Translations under genes and position numbers: made by a program
Shown here: positions 17,512-25,071 of the stretch, in pieces
How the letters are laid out: each line of letters opens with the position of its first letter
Position numbering within the stretch: position 1 is the first letter of the stretch
Notes under the pieces: generated by a model
The model's database searches: none
What the model was told of the DNA's origin: nothing
The model's input: the letters and a program-made list of their open reading frames with translations, nothing else
Source of the DNA: Phytohabitans maris
GTDB taxonomy: Bacteria > Actinomycetota > Actinomycetes > Mycobacteriales > Micromonosporaceae
DNA: 64,000 bases
NCBI RefSeq assembly: GCF_031085175.1
Contig: NZ_JAVHUY010000033.1
Location: 1 to 64,000, forward strand
Direction of reading: 5' to 3'

Positions 17512-19349
17512 CTGCGCGGGCCCAGCCCCGGAGGTAGCCGGATCACGGCGGTGGACGCGTCCAGGTCGACCTCGGACAGGCCGGCGGAGCTGAGGTCCGC
17601 CCGTCCCTTGGGCGTGGTGGCTTCCTTGGCCGGTGCGGCTTCCTTCGCCGGGGTGGCCTCTCCGGTCGGGGCGCCTTCCCTGGCCGGTACGACCTCCTTG
17701 GCGGGGATGGCCTCCTTGACCGGGACGACCTCCTTGACCGGTGCGGCTTCCTTGGCCGGGACGGCCTCTCCGGTCAGGTCGGCCGGGAGTTCGAGGACGG
17801 CGGTGGGAGCCGCCGACAGGGCCCGCTGCGGGGCCGGGTCGGGGTCGGGCGCTGGTGGGACGCCGGCGATCCGGGGCACCACGACCGCACCCAGCAGCGG
17901 CGTACCGACCCGGCGCAGCTGCTCGGCCGCGTCGCTCACGTCCGGCCGCCGGGTGCGGCGCAGCTCGACCGCGATGATGGCGGCATCGGCGAGGCTGGCG
18001 AGGCTCTGCGCGTCGGCGCTGCTGGACGTGGCGGGCGCCTCGATCACCACGTACCCGGGGCGGGCACTGAGCAGGTCCAGCGCGTCGCGCAACCCTTGCG
18101 ACTGCATCAGCCCCGCGGCGCTGGCGGTACCGCCGTTGGTGATCACCCGCAGCGACGGGATCCGCGGCGCGTGCTGTACGGCCCTGGCGAGCCCCACCCG
18201 GCCGGCGAGCACGTCCGACAGGCCCGGCGTGGGCGCGACGCCGAAGATCGAGGCGAGCGGCGCGGCGTCCGCGACGCTGTCCGGCAGGTGGGCGCCGACC
18301 AGGACCACGTCGCTGCCGGTACGGGCGAGCGCCGCGGCGAGGTTGGCCGCGACAAGCGTGGAGGCGACGCCCCGGCTGGCCCCGGCCACCACGACCACCT
18401 TGTCGTCCGGGCCGAGGCTGGCGACCACTTCGTTGCGCAGCCGGTTGAACGTCCGGCCGCCCTCGCCGTGCGCCGGCAGCACTCCGTCGAGCCGGGCCTC
18501 CTCGCCCCGCGCGAGCTCGGCCAGCACGGGTACCCGGGTGCGCCGGGTGACGTCGGCCGCGGCCCGTACCACGCGGTCGAGGCGCTCGCGCAGCAGCGCC
18601 GCGCCGAGGCCGAGCAGCAGGCCGACCATGGCGCCGGTGGCGAGGTTGAGCATCGGGTCCGGCTTGATCGGCGCTTCGGGCAGCCGGGCGTCGCTGATGA
18701 TCTTTCCGCCGGTCACCGTGGCGGTGGTCAGGTCGTTCAGCTTGCCGCTGAGGCTGTTGAGCTGGTTTTGCATGGTGGCCCGCTGGCTCTCCAGGTTGGG
18801 GCGGAGCGGGCTGCTGCTGGAGAGGTCGGCGAGGCGCCCGTTCACCTGGGTGAGTGACCGGCTGAGCTGCTTGACCTTGGTGTTGAGGGCGGTGATCTGC
18901 GCGTTCAGCTCGGCCTTCGCGCTCTCCTCGCGGTTGCGCAGGTAGGCCTCGGCGAACGCGTGCGAGCCGGCCTGCGCCGACTGCGGGTCGCCGGCGGTGA
19001 ACGTGACGACGAGGACGGCGGTGTTCGCCGGCACCTCGACCGCGACCTGGTGAACCAGCTCGTCCGGTGCGGCGCGGAGCAGCTCGGCGGCGCCCACGGC
19101 CACGGCGGTGGAGCGGACGAGCTGGGCCTCGGTGTCCAGGTTGATGTCGCCCTTGGTCCGCCCGCCGACCACGTTCGTGTCCTGGCCGGCCGGCTGCACC
19201 AGTACCGAGGTGGCCGACTTGTACACCTTCGGCTGGACGTGCGTGACGAGGACCGCGCCGCCGACGCCGGCCAGCACGAGGGTGAGCACCACCCACCAGT
19301 GCCGCCGGAGCATGCCGAGGTAGTCGGAGACGTCGGTGGAGGAGTCCAT
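17508..19349 (-). CDS. Wzz/BY-kinase-like protein with degenerate kinase motifs
   Basis: Chain-length-determinant protein (613 aa). N-terminal Wzz domain with membrane segments at ~20-37 and ~235-255 and a periplasmic coiled-coil part between them. The cytoplasmic part has the BY-kinase fold but not its active site: the Walker A position reads GASRGVASTLVAANLA, with Ser where the invariant Lys belongs; Walker A' reads VLVGAHLP, both Asp lost; Walker B has Glu for Asp (VVIEAP). The ~110-residue tail is Ala/Pro/Lys/Glu repeats without a Tyr cluster. It probably controls chain length structurally. First gene of the six-gene operon. Confidence 0.87.
   Translation of the reverse strand: MDSSTDVSDYLGMLRRHWWVVLTLVLAGVGGAVLVTHVQPKVYKSATSVLVQPAGQDTNVVGGRTKGDINLDTEAQLVRSTAVAVGAAELLRAAPDELVHQVAVEVPANTAVLVVTFTAGDPQSAQAGSHAFAEAYLRNREESAKAELNAQITALNTKVKQLSRSLTQVNGRLADLSSSSPLRPNLESQRATMQNQLNSLSGKLNDLTTATVTGGKIISDARLPEAPIKPDPMLNLATGAMVGLLLGLGAALLRERLDRVVRAAADVTRRTRVPVLAELARGEEARLDGVLPAHGEGGRTFNRLRNEVVASLGPDDKVVVVAGASRGVASTLVAANLAAALARTGSDVVLVGAHLPDSVADAAPLASIFGVAPTPGLSDVLAGRVGLARAVQHAPRIPSLRVITNGGTASAAGLMQSQGLRDALDLLSARPGYVVIEAPATSSSADAQSLASLADAAIIAVELRRTRRPDVSDAAEQLRRVGTPLLGAVVVPRIAGVPPAPDPDPAPQRALSAAPTAVLELPADLTGEAVPAKEAAPVKEVVPVKEAIPAKEVVPAREGAPTGEATPAKEAAPAKEATTPKGRADLSSAGLSEVDLDASTAVIRLPPGLGPRR
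17600..17775 (-). repeat. Pro-Ala-Lys-Glu repeat in Wzz-like protein tail
   Basis: Imperfect in-frame repeats encoding xPxKExx units (AAPVKE, VVPVKE, AIPAKE, VVPARE, AAPAKE). This extended, charged, low-complexity tail is likely disordered and is prone to length change by slippage. Confidence 0.7.
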
Positions 19350-19550
19350 GGGCGGGGCGGGACCTTTCGGCAGTTTGGGGTCTCAAGGCTCAACGGCCGG
19401 CCGCCCTGGTTTGTAACTGGCGGGCCCGTTCCGCCATATCTGAATAAAACCCATGAAACGGGCTAAAGCCATATAGCGTATCGGTAGGTGTAAGCCGCCA
19501 CGGCGGCACCACCCCACACACCTGCCACGCGGCACGGGAGGTCCTTTCCC
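19350..19550. promoter_or_regulatory. Divergent promoter region with structured leader
   Basis: Lies between the six-gene polysaccharide operon (minus) and the GH26-like gene (plus). AT-rich DNA at ~19430-19480 includes CATATAGCGTATCGG, a plausible plus-strand -10 region. The plus leader can form nested stems: GGTAGGTGT (from ~19482) with ACACCTGCC, and inside it GCCGCC with GGCGGC. The Shine-Dalgarno GGGAGG follows. No known riboswitch consensus is visible. Confidence 0.4.
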
Positions 19551-21428
19551 ATGGCCAAAGCACACGTATCAGGCGTCACCGGGATCGCGGTTGGCGCCGT
19601 AACCATCGCGGTAATGGCTGGCAACGCCGGGAGCCCCCTGGGGCGAGCACCCGACAGGTGGATTGCCGCCAGCGAGGACACGTACATGACCACGAGCGAC
19701 CCGCACCGCGGCGGGGGTACCGGCACCGAGCTCGTGGCCGGCGGCATCGGCGGCGGTGCCGCGGTGACCTACCTGAAGTTCACCGTCGAGGATCTGCGCG
19801 GGGGCAAGGCGCCGACCCGGGCCGAGGTGCGGCTGAGCCGGCGCTCGGGAAAGCTGCCCAGCCGCATCGAGCTGACCCAGGTGCCCGCGACCGGCTGGCT
19901 GGAGCGCACGCTCGACGCCACCTCCGCGCCCCCGCTCGGCGTGGTCGTCGCGAGCGCCACCCCACGGCCGTACGACGACAGAGTGAGCTTCGACGTGAGC
20001 CGGGTGATCCAGCGCCCGGGCACGTACGCGTTCGCGGTGACCGTGCCGGCCGGCGACGGCCACGCGACCTTCTGGGCCAAGGACGGCGAGCGGTCGAAGG
20101 ACGAGCGGGCCCGGCCCTCGCTGTGGCTCTCCTGGATCGGCAAGCCCACGCCGTGGTGGACCGTACCCTCTCCGGTGCTGCCGTCGCTGCCCGGCGGCGT
20201 ACCGTGGCCGCCAGCCTGGCCGCCCGGGACCACCTCGCCATCGCCGACGGTCTCGCCTTCGCCCACTCCCACGGTCTCGCCCTCCCCGACGACGTCGCTT
20301 TCGCCCACGACGTCGCCTTCTCCGACGACGTCCCCTTCGCCCACGACGTCCCCTTCGCCCACGACGTCGCCTTCACCCACGACGTCGCCGTCACCGACGG
20401 ATTCGCCTTCGCCCACGGCGTCGCCGTCACCCACGACCACGCCGCCGGACCCGGACCCGGTCTGTGCCACCGACCAGAAGCTGGTGCCGAGCTGCGGGGT
20501 GCTGTGGGGTGTGGCGCCCGGCGCGCACACGGACACGCCGCGCATCGAGGCGCTCGCCGACTTCGAGCGGAAGACCGCGCGCCGGCAGGCGATCTACCAC
20601 GGGTACCACCGGGGCACGGACAACTTCCCGACCGCGGACGAGGTCGAGATCGCCCGTGACCGGGTGCTCTTTCTCAACTGGAAGCCGCTGGGCGCCACCT
20701 GGGCCGAGATCGCGAAGGGCGACCCGGACACGGAGGCGTACCTGGACAAGCTCGCCAACCGGTTGAAGAGCCGGCTCACCGAGCCGTTCTTCTTCACGAT
20801 CCACCACGAGCCGGAGAACGACGTCGACCCGCGCGCTGGCTCCGGCCGGACCGCGACCGACTACGCGGCGATGGTGCGGCGGGTGGTCGGCGGGCTCCGC
20901 GAGCGGGGAGTGTCCAATCTGGTCTCGGTGATGAACTACATGGCGTACGTGCCGTGGAACACCCAGCCCTGGTTCGAGGATCTCTACCCGGGCGACGACG
21001 TGATCGACTGGATCGCCTGGGACGCCTACGCGTACAGCGAACCCGGCAAGTACGGCTTCGGCGACTTCGCCGAGATGATCAACCGCCGGTCGAGCAGCAA
21101 GCCGTCCTGGCCCGGGTTCTACAACTGGGCCGCCGAGCGGTTCCCCGACAAGCCGCTGATGCTCGGCGAGTGGGGTGTCTGGCACCACGACAGCAACCCG
21201 GGGCACCGGGCCGAGTTCTACCGCTCGGTCGGCCGGCAGATGCCGCTCTTTCCCCGGGTCAAGGCGCTGGTGTACTTCGACACCCCGGGCGACCAGCGCG
21301 ACCGTGACTCCCGAGTGGACCGTACGCCGGACGGGCTGGCCGCCTACACGGCGCTCGGACAGGAGCCGACCTTCCAGGTGCTGGTCAGGCCGGCTGGAGA
21401 CGCGGCTCCACCCACCCCGTCTCGGTGA
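19551..21428 (+). CDS. Secreted GH26-like hydrolase with Ser/Pro/Thr linker
   Basis: Exported multidomain protein (625 aa): signal peptide (~1-30), a beta-sandwich-like domain (~40-205, DNRLRE/carbohydrate-binding type by its YLKFTVEDLRG and FDVSRVI strings), a 70-residue PSPTT linker, then a GH26-like barrel with HHEPEND (acid/base Glu) and MLGEWGVW (nucleophile Glu). It would cut mannan- or glucan-like polymer outside the cell, perhaps releasing the polymer made by this locus. The 3' end overlaps the convergent CysC-type gene by 44 bp. It has the same catalytic plan as the lipoprotein at 11583. Confidence 0.82.
   Translation: MAKAHVSGVTGIAVGAVTIAVMAGNAGSPLGRAPDRWIAASEDTYMTTSDPHRGGGTGTELVAGGIGGGAAVTYLKFTVEDLRGGKAPTRAEVRLSRRSGKLPSRIELTQVPATGWLERTLDATSAPPLGVVVASATPRPYDDRVSFDVSRVIQRPGTYAFAVTVPAGDGHATFWAKDGERSKDERARPSLWLSWIGKPTPWWTVPSPVLPSLPGGVPWPPAWPPGTTSPSPTVSPSPTPTVSPSPTTSLSPTTSPSPTTSPSPTTSPSPTTSPSPTTSPSPTDSPSPTASPSPTTTPPDPDPVCATDQKLVPSCGVLWGVAPGAHTDTPRIEALADFERKTARRQAIYHGYHRGTDNFPTADEVEIARDRVLFLNWKPLGATWAEIAKGDPDTEAYLDKLANRLKSRLTEPFFFTIHHEPENDVDPRAGSGRTATDYAAMVRRVVGGLRERGVSNLVSVMNYMAYVPWNTQPWFEDLYPGDDVIDWIAWDAYAYSEPGKYGFGDFAEMINRRSSSKPSWPGFYNWAAERFPDKPLMLGEWGVWHHDSNPGHRAEFYRSVGRQMPLFPRVKALVYFDTPGDQRDRDSRVDRTPDGLAAYTALGQEPTFQVLVRPAGDAAPPTPSR
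20238..20445 (+). repeat. PSPTT linker repeat
   Basis: In-frame 12-bp units (TCGCCCACGACG type) encode Ser-Pro-Thr-Thr repeats between the binding and catalytic domains. It is likely glycosylated and extended. The regular spacing is coding, not a CRISPR array. Confidence 0.85.
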
Positions 21429-22914
21429 GGTGGTGCAGCACCGCCTGCACCGCCTCCTCGATCGGCATCTCGCTGGTGTCGAGGACCAGGTCGGCGTCGG
21501 TGGGCACCTCGTACGGATCGTCGATCCCGGTCATCCCGGTGAGCTGACCGGCGCGGGCCTTCGCGTACAGGCCCTTGCGGTCGCGCTGCTCGCAGACGGC
21601 GAGCGGGGTCGAGACGTACACGAGGATGAAGCCGGCACCCGCCTCCAGGGCCATCGCGCGCGCGATGGCCCTGGCCTTCGCGTACGGCGCGATCGGGCAG
21701 CACAGCGCCATCCCGCGGTGGCGGGCCACTTCGGCGGCGACCCAGCCGATGCGGCGCACGTTGGTGTCGCGGTCTGCTTTGCCGAAGCCGAGCCCCTTGG
21801 TCAGCTCGCGCCGCACCACGTCGCCGTCGAGGAGGGTGACCGTGCGGTCGCCGCTCTCCCGCAGCGCGTCGGAGACGCCCCGGGCGATGGTCGACTTGCC
21901 CGAGCCGGAGAGGCCGGTGAAGAAGACGACCAGCCCGCGGTGGCGGCGCGGCGGCCGGGCCCGGGACAGCTCCTTGGCGACCGCCGGCGGGGTGTGCCAC
22001 TCCGGCAGCGGGAAGCCGCGGTCGAGCAGGTCTTCGATCTCCTCCGGGCGCAGCGCCAGCCGGCGGTTGCGCGGGGGGATGTCGTCGCGCCAGCGCCACT
22101 GGCCGTCGCGGTTGTCGTAGGCGAGCTCGCGCGGCACCAGCACACGCGGGCCGCCGCCGGAGAGCATCTCGCCGGTGGAGAGCAGGTGGGTCACCCCGTA
22201 CGCCGCGGCGACCCGGGCGCGCAGCAGCGCGTCGCGGATCTCGTCGCCGCGCCGGGCCAGCGGCACCGCGACCAGCGTGGCCGGGGGCATCCGGTCGCGG
22301 GCGGCGAACACGGCCCGGACCAGCACCTCGGGGGGCAGCCCGTCGGGGCCCTGGTCGGCGACCGGGATGAGGATCAGCAGGTGGGCCGCGAGGGTGCGGG
22401 CGGCGTGCGCGATCTGCGCCAACTGTGGACGGTGCAGCGGCCGGTCGGCGATCACACCGAGGACACGGCCGGGCGGCAGCAGCGACTTGACCTCTTCGGG
22501 CGTGCGGCGCAGCCGCTGGAACGGGCCGTGCCCGCCGTCGCCCAGCCGCCGCACGGCACCGCCCACGCCGTAGCGCCCGTCGCGGGTCGGCCAGGCGTCG
22601 GTCACGTCGACGGCGGCCACCGGTGCGCCCTCGAAGTCGGTCAGCACGAGCGCCCGCTGGAGCGGGTTTTCCAGGTCGAGGTCGGAGACCAGCTCGCCGG
22701 GGACCTCCAAGGTCACCGGCACCGGCCACGGCGTGCCGTCGGCGAGGCGCCCGCGCCGGGTCAGGCCGGCCAGGTCGGACCGGCCGAGGAAGCCGCCGAG
22801 CGGCGTGTAGGCCCCGGAGAGGAGCAGCTCGAGGTCGGCCAGCTCAAACGAGCGCGGCGTATAGGCCGGCGCGTCGCGCAGCACCTCGTCGGGCATCACC
22901 CACCCGTTGCTCAT
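21385..22914 (-). CDS. cysC: Adenylylsulfate kinase with degenerate ATP-sulfurylase-like domain
   Basis: Two-domain protein (509 aa). The C-terminal APS kinase is intact: P-loop FTGLSGSGKST, LDGDVVRREL, and RRIGWVAAEVARH. It makes PAPS, the donor for both sulfotransferases in the locus. The N-terminal ~320 residues resemble ATP sulfurylase, but the catalytic QxRNPxHRxH is replaced by IADRPLHRPQ and the GRDHAG region by LLSTGEM, so APS synthesis here is doubtful. I chose the ATG at 22914; a GTG 27 nt upstream is possible. It overlaps the convergent GH26-like gene by 44 bp. Confidence 0.85.
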   Translation of the reverse strand: MSNGWVMPDEVLRDAPAYTPRSFELADLELLLSGAYTPLGGFLGRSDLAGLTRRGRLADGTPWPVPVTLEVPGELVSDLDLENPLQRALVLTDFEGAPVAAVDVTDAWPTRDGRYGVGGAVRRLGDGGHGPFQRLRRTPEEVKSLLPPGRVLGVIADRPLHRPQLAQIAHAARTLAAHLLILIPVADQGPDGLPPEVLVRAVFAARDRMPPATLVAVPLARRGDEIRDALLRARVAAAYGVTHLLSTGEMLSGGGPRVLVPRELAYDNRDGQWRWRDDIPPRNRRLALRPEEIEDLLDRGFPLPEWHTPPAVAKELSRARPPRRHRGLVVFFTGLSGSGKSTIARGVSDALRESGDRTVTLLDGDVVRRELTKGLGFGKADRDTNVRRIGWVAAEVARHRGMALCCPIAPYAKARAIARAMALEAGAGFILVYVSTPLAVCEQRDRKGLYAKARAGQLTGMTGIDDPYEVPTDADLVLDTSEMPIEEAVQAVLHHLTETGWVEPRLQPA

Positions 22915-23224
22915 CCCACCCCCAACGGCGAACCGGCTCACAGTTTCTCAGCCGCCCGCTCATCGGTCGAGAGTGCCACGGCTCCCCGGTGTCTGCTACC
23001 GGTCGCAGAGAAGATACCGGTAGAGGGGTTCGGCCCTGGTGCCCGTGCCCACTGTTACCACCGATCGGTCAGTATGACGACCATACGGTGTAGCAAAATG
23101 ACCGGATGGCCCCCGGGTGCCACGTCTACATCCCGGGACATAGGCCCGTCGGGTGAGACCCTGAGAGCAGGTCCAGGGTTACGCCTGATACCTCCCGACA
23201 CGCTCGGTTACCTACGCTGACCGC
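22915..23224. other. Divergent intergenic region
   Basis: Holds the promoters of the CysC-type gene (minus) and the ABC operon (plus). A short symmetric site GTATG-ACGAC-CATAC lies at 23072-23086 in an AT-richer patch. No ORF with a credible start is seen. Confidence 0.5.
23213..23218 (+). promoter_or_regulatory. -10 box of leaderless ABC operon
   Basis: TACGCT followed by six bases and GTG at 23225. There is no Shine-Dalgarno sequence before the GTG, which supports a leaderless transcript. Confidence 0.5.
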
Positions 23225-24139
23225 GTGACCCTCATAGCGACCGAATCGCTCACCAAGACCTATGGAGGCCGGGTGACGGCGCTGTCTGACCTGACGGTCA
23301 GCGTCGATCCCGGCATCGTCGGGCTGGTCGGAGCCAACGGCGCGGGCAAGTCCACGTTGATCAAAATCCTCTTGGGCCTGCTCGCCCCTACCAGTGGTCG
23401 GGTGCGCGTGCTCGACCTCGATCCCACCGTCGACGCGGCCGCCGTGCGGGCCCGGGTCGGCTACATGCCGGAGCACGAGTCGCTCTCGCCGGACCTCTCC
23501 GCCGCCGAGTTCGTCACCCACCTGGGGCGGATGAGTGGCCTGCCGCGTACGGCGGCCCGCGAGCGCGCCTCCGAGGCGCTCCGCCACGTCGGCCTGTACG
23601 AGGAGCGCTACCGCCAGATCGGTGGCTACTCGACCGGCATGAAGCAGCGGGTGAAGCTCGCCCAGGCGCTCGTGCACGACCCCGACCTGCTGCTGCTGGA
23701 CGAGCCGACCAACGGCCTCGACCCGGCCGGCCGGGACGCCATGCTCGCGCTGATCCACCGGATCGGCACCGAGTTCGGCATCTCGGTGGTGGTCTGCTCG
23801 CACCTGCTCGGCGAGGTGGAGCGGATCTGCGACTCGCTGATCGCCATCGACGGCGGGCGGCTGCTGCGCTCGGACAACATCTCCGCGATGACCACCACCA
23901 CCGACGTACTGGCGGTGGAGGTGAGCGAGGGCATCGACGAGCTCGCCGCCCGGCTCGACCTGCTCGGCCTCAGCGTGCGGCGGGACGGCCGGCTGCTGCT
24001 CGTACCGCTGGAGGACGACGCCACGTACGACCGCATCCTGAGCGCGGTGGCCGAGCTCGACCTGCCGCTGCACCGCCTCGACCAGCGGCGCCACCGCGTC
24101 GCCGAGCTCTTCGCGACCCGGGAGGTGACCCATGTCTGA
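23225..24139 (+). CDS. ABC transporter ATP-binding protein
   Basis: ATPase (304 aa) of an ABC-2 exporter. Walker A GANGAGKST, signature YSTGMKQRVKLAQAL, Walker B LLLLDEPTNGLDPAG, H-loop VVCSHLL. About 70 extra C-terminal residues form the regulatory domain common in this group. First gene of a four-gene set with two ATPase/permease pairs; overlaps the permease by 8 bp. The leader before the GTG is only six bases from the -10 box. Confidence 0.92.
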   Translation: MTLIATESLTKTYGGRVTALSDLTVSVDPGIVGLVGANGAGKSTLIKILLGLLAPTSGRVRVLDLDPTVDAAAVRARVGYMPEHESLSPDLSAAEFVTHLGRMSGLPRTAARERASEALRHVGLYEERYRQIGGYSTGMKQRVKLAQALVHDPDLLLLDEPTNGLDPAGRDAMLALIHRIGTEFGISVVVCSHLLGEVERICDSLIAIDGGRLLRSDNISAMTTTTDVLAVEVSEGIDELAARLDLLGLSVRRDGRLLLVPLEDDATYDRILSAVAELDLPLHRLDQRRHRVAELFATREVTHV

Positions 24140-24995
24140 GGCCGCGGGTGTCATCCACGACATCGGCTACCAGCGCTACGCCGGGCCACGGCTCGGCCGC
24201 GGGTACGTGTTCACCTCGCTGTACGTGCACAGCCTGCGGACCGCGTTCGGCCTGGGCCGCAGCGCGAAGGCCAAGATCTTCCCCTGGTTCGTGCTCGGCG
24301 TGGTCTTCCTGACCGGCGTCATCCTCGCCGCGGTGCGCACCCAGGTCCCGGACGCGGGCGTCACCTACACCGCGTTCGTCGACATGATGGCCTGGCTCGT
24401 GGTCTTCTTCGTGGCCGTCGTCGCGCCCGAGCTCGTCTCCCGCGACCTCCGGGCCGGCGTACTGCCGCTCTACTTCTCCCGGCCTTTGCGCCGCAGTGAC
24501 TACCCGTACGCCAAGCTGGCCGCCCTCGCCACCGCGGTCTGGCTGCTGCTCGGCGCGCCGCAGATCGTGATGTTCCTGATCGCCGCGTTCTCGGTCGACA
24601 ACATGAGCCAGTTCTGGACCGAGGTCGGCGACGTCGGGCCCGGGCTGTTCTACGCGGCGCTCTGGGCCGCCGTCTTCGCCGGGATCGGCCTGCTGATCGC
24701 GTCGCTGACCGGCAAGCGGGCGTTCGCGGCCGGCGGGATCGTCGCGGTGTTCCTGATGACCACGCCGGTCGTCGGGGTGCTCTCGGTCATGCCGTCGCAG
24801 ACCATGAACGAGCTGGCGTTGCTCTTCAGCCCCTCCAGCCTCGTCTTCGGCGTCGGCGTCTGGCTCTTCGGCTCCCCGGACGGAAATGACAACATCGGCC
24901 CGTTCGGCCCCCTCTACCTGGCGGTGACGATCGGCCTCGTGGCCGGCTGCGTCGCCCTCCTGCAGGCCCGCTACCGGAAGGTCGCTTCGTCATGA
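24132..24995 (+). CDS. ABC-2 type permease
   Basis: Membrane subunit (287 aa) for the ATPase upstream. It opens with a cytoplasmic segment (VIHDIGYQRYAGPRLGR) typical of this permease group, then about six hydrophobic segments including a YFSRPLRRSDYPYAK cytoplasmic loop. Its stop codon TGA overlaps the first start codon of the 80-bp micro-ORF repeat (ATGA). Confidence 0.88.
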   Translation: MSEAAGVIHDIGYQRYAGPRLGRGYVFTSLYVHSLRTAFGLGRSAKAKIFPWFVLGVVFLTGVILAAVRTQVPDAGVTYTAFVDMMAWLVVFFVAVVAPELVSRDLRAGVLPLYFSRPLRRSDYPYAKLAALATAVWLLLGAPQIVMFLIAAFSVDNMSQFWTEVGDVGPGLFYAALWAAVFAGIGLLIASLTGKRAFAAGGIVAVFLMTTPVVGVLSVMPSQTMNELALLFSPSSLVFGVGVWLFGSPDGNDNIGPFGPLYLAVTIGLVAGCVALLQARYRKVASS

Positions 24996-25070
24996 GTGAG
25001 CGCAGCGAACGAATCATTAGACGCGGCGTTTTGGGAGCCCCGTGGCCGCCCGCAGCGAAGCGAGGACGGT
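24991..25070 (+). repeat. 80-bp micro-ORF junction cassette, copy 1
   Basis: Inserted between permease and ATPase genes. It encodes a 27-codon ORF, 24992-25075, starting MSERSERII and ending PPAAKRGRS. The ORF's ATG overlaps the upstream TGA (ATGA at 24992) and its TGA overlaps the next gene's ATG (ATGA at 25072), so one unit keeps the coupled junction on both sides. GAGGACGG near its end gives the next gene a Shine-Dalgarno sequence. A tandem pair of the same 80-bp unit is at 52393-52552. Confidence 0.85.
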
Positions 25071-25071
25071 C

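Noticed and set aside
16369-18945. 858-codon plus-strand frame over the polymerase and Wzz genes
   Set aside because: Crosses two real minus-strand genes; repetitive Arg/Ser composition and no motif.
20238-20445. Regular 12-bp repeats as a CRISPR-like array
   Set aside because: They are in frame and encode a Ser-Pro-Thr-Thr linker; no spacers, no cas genes.
7381-22914. Secondary-metabolite (PKS/NRPS) cluster
   Set aside because: No carrier, ketosynthase or adenylation domains; the content is that of polysaccharide export.
22942-23224. Riboswitch in the 22.9-23.2 kb divergent gap or in the eno leader
   Set aside because: Hairpins are present but match no riboswitch consensus I know, and the ABC operon appears leaderless.
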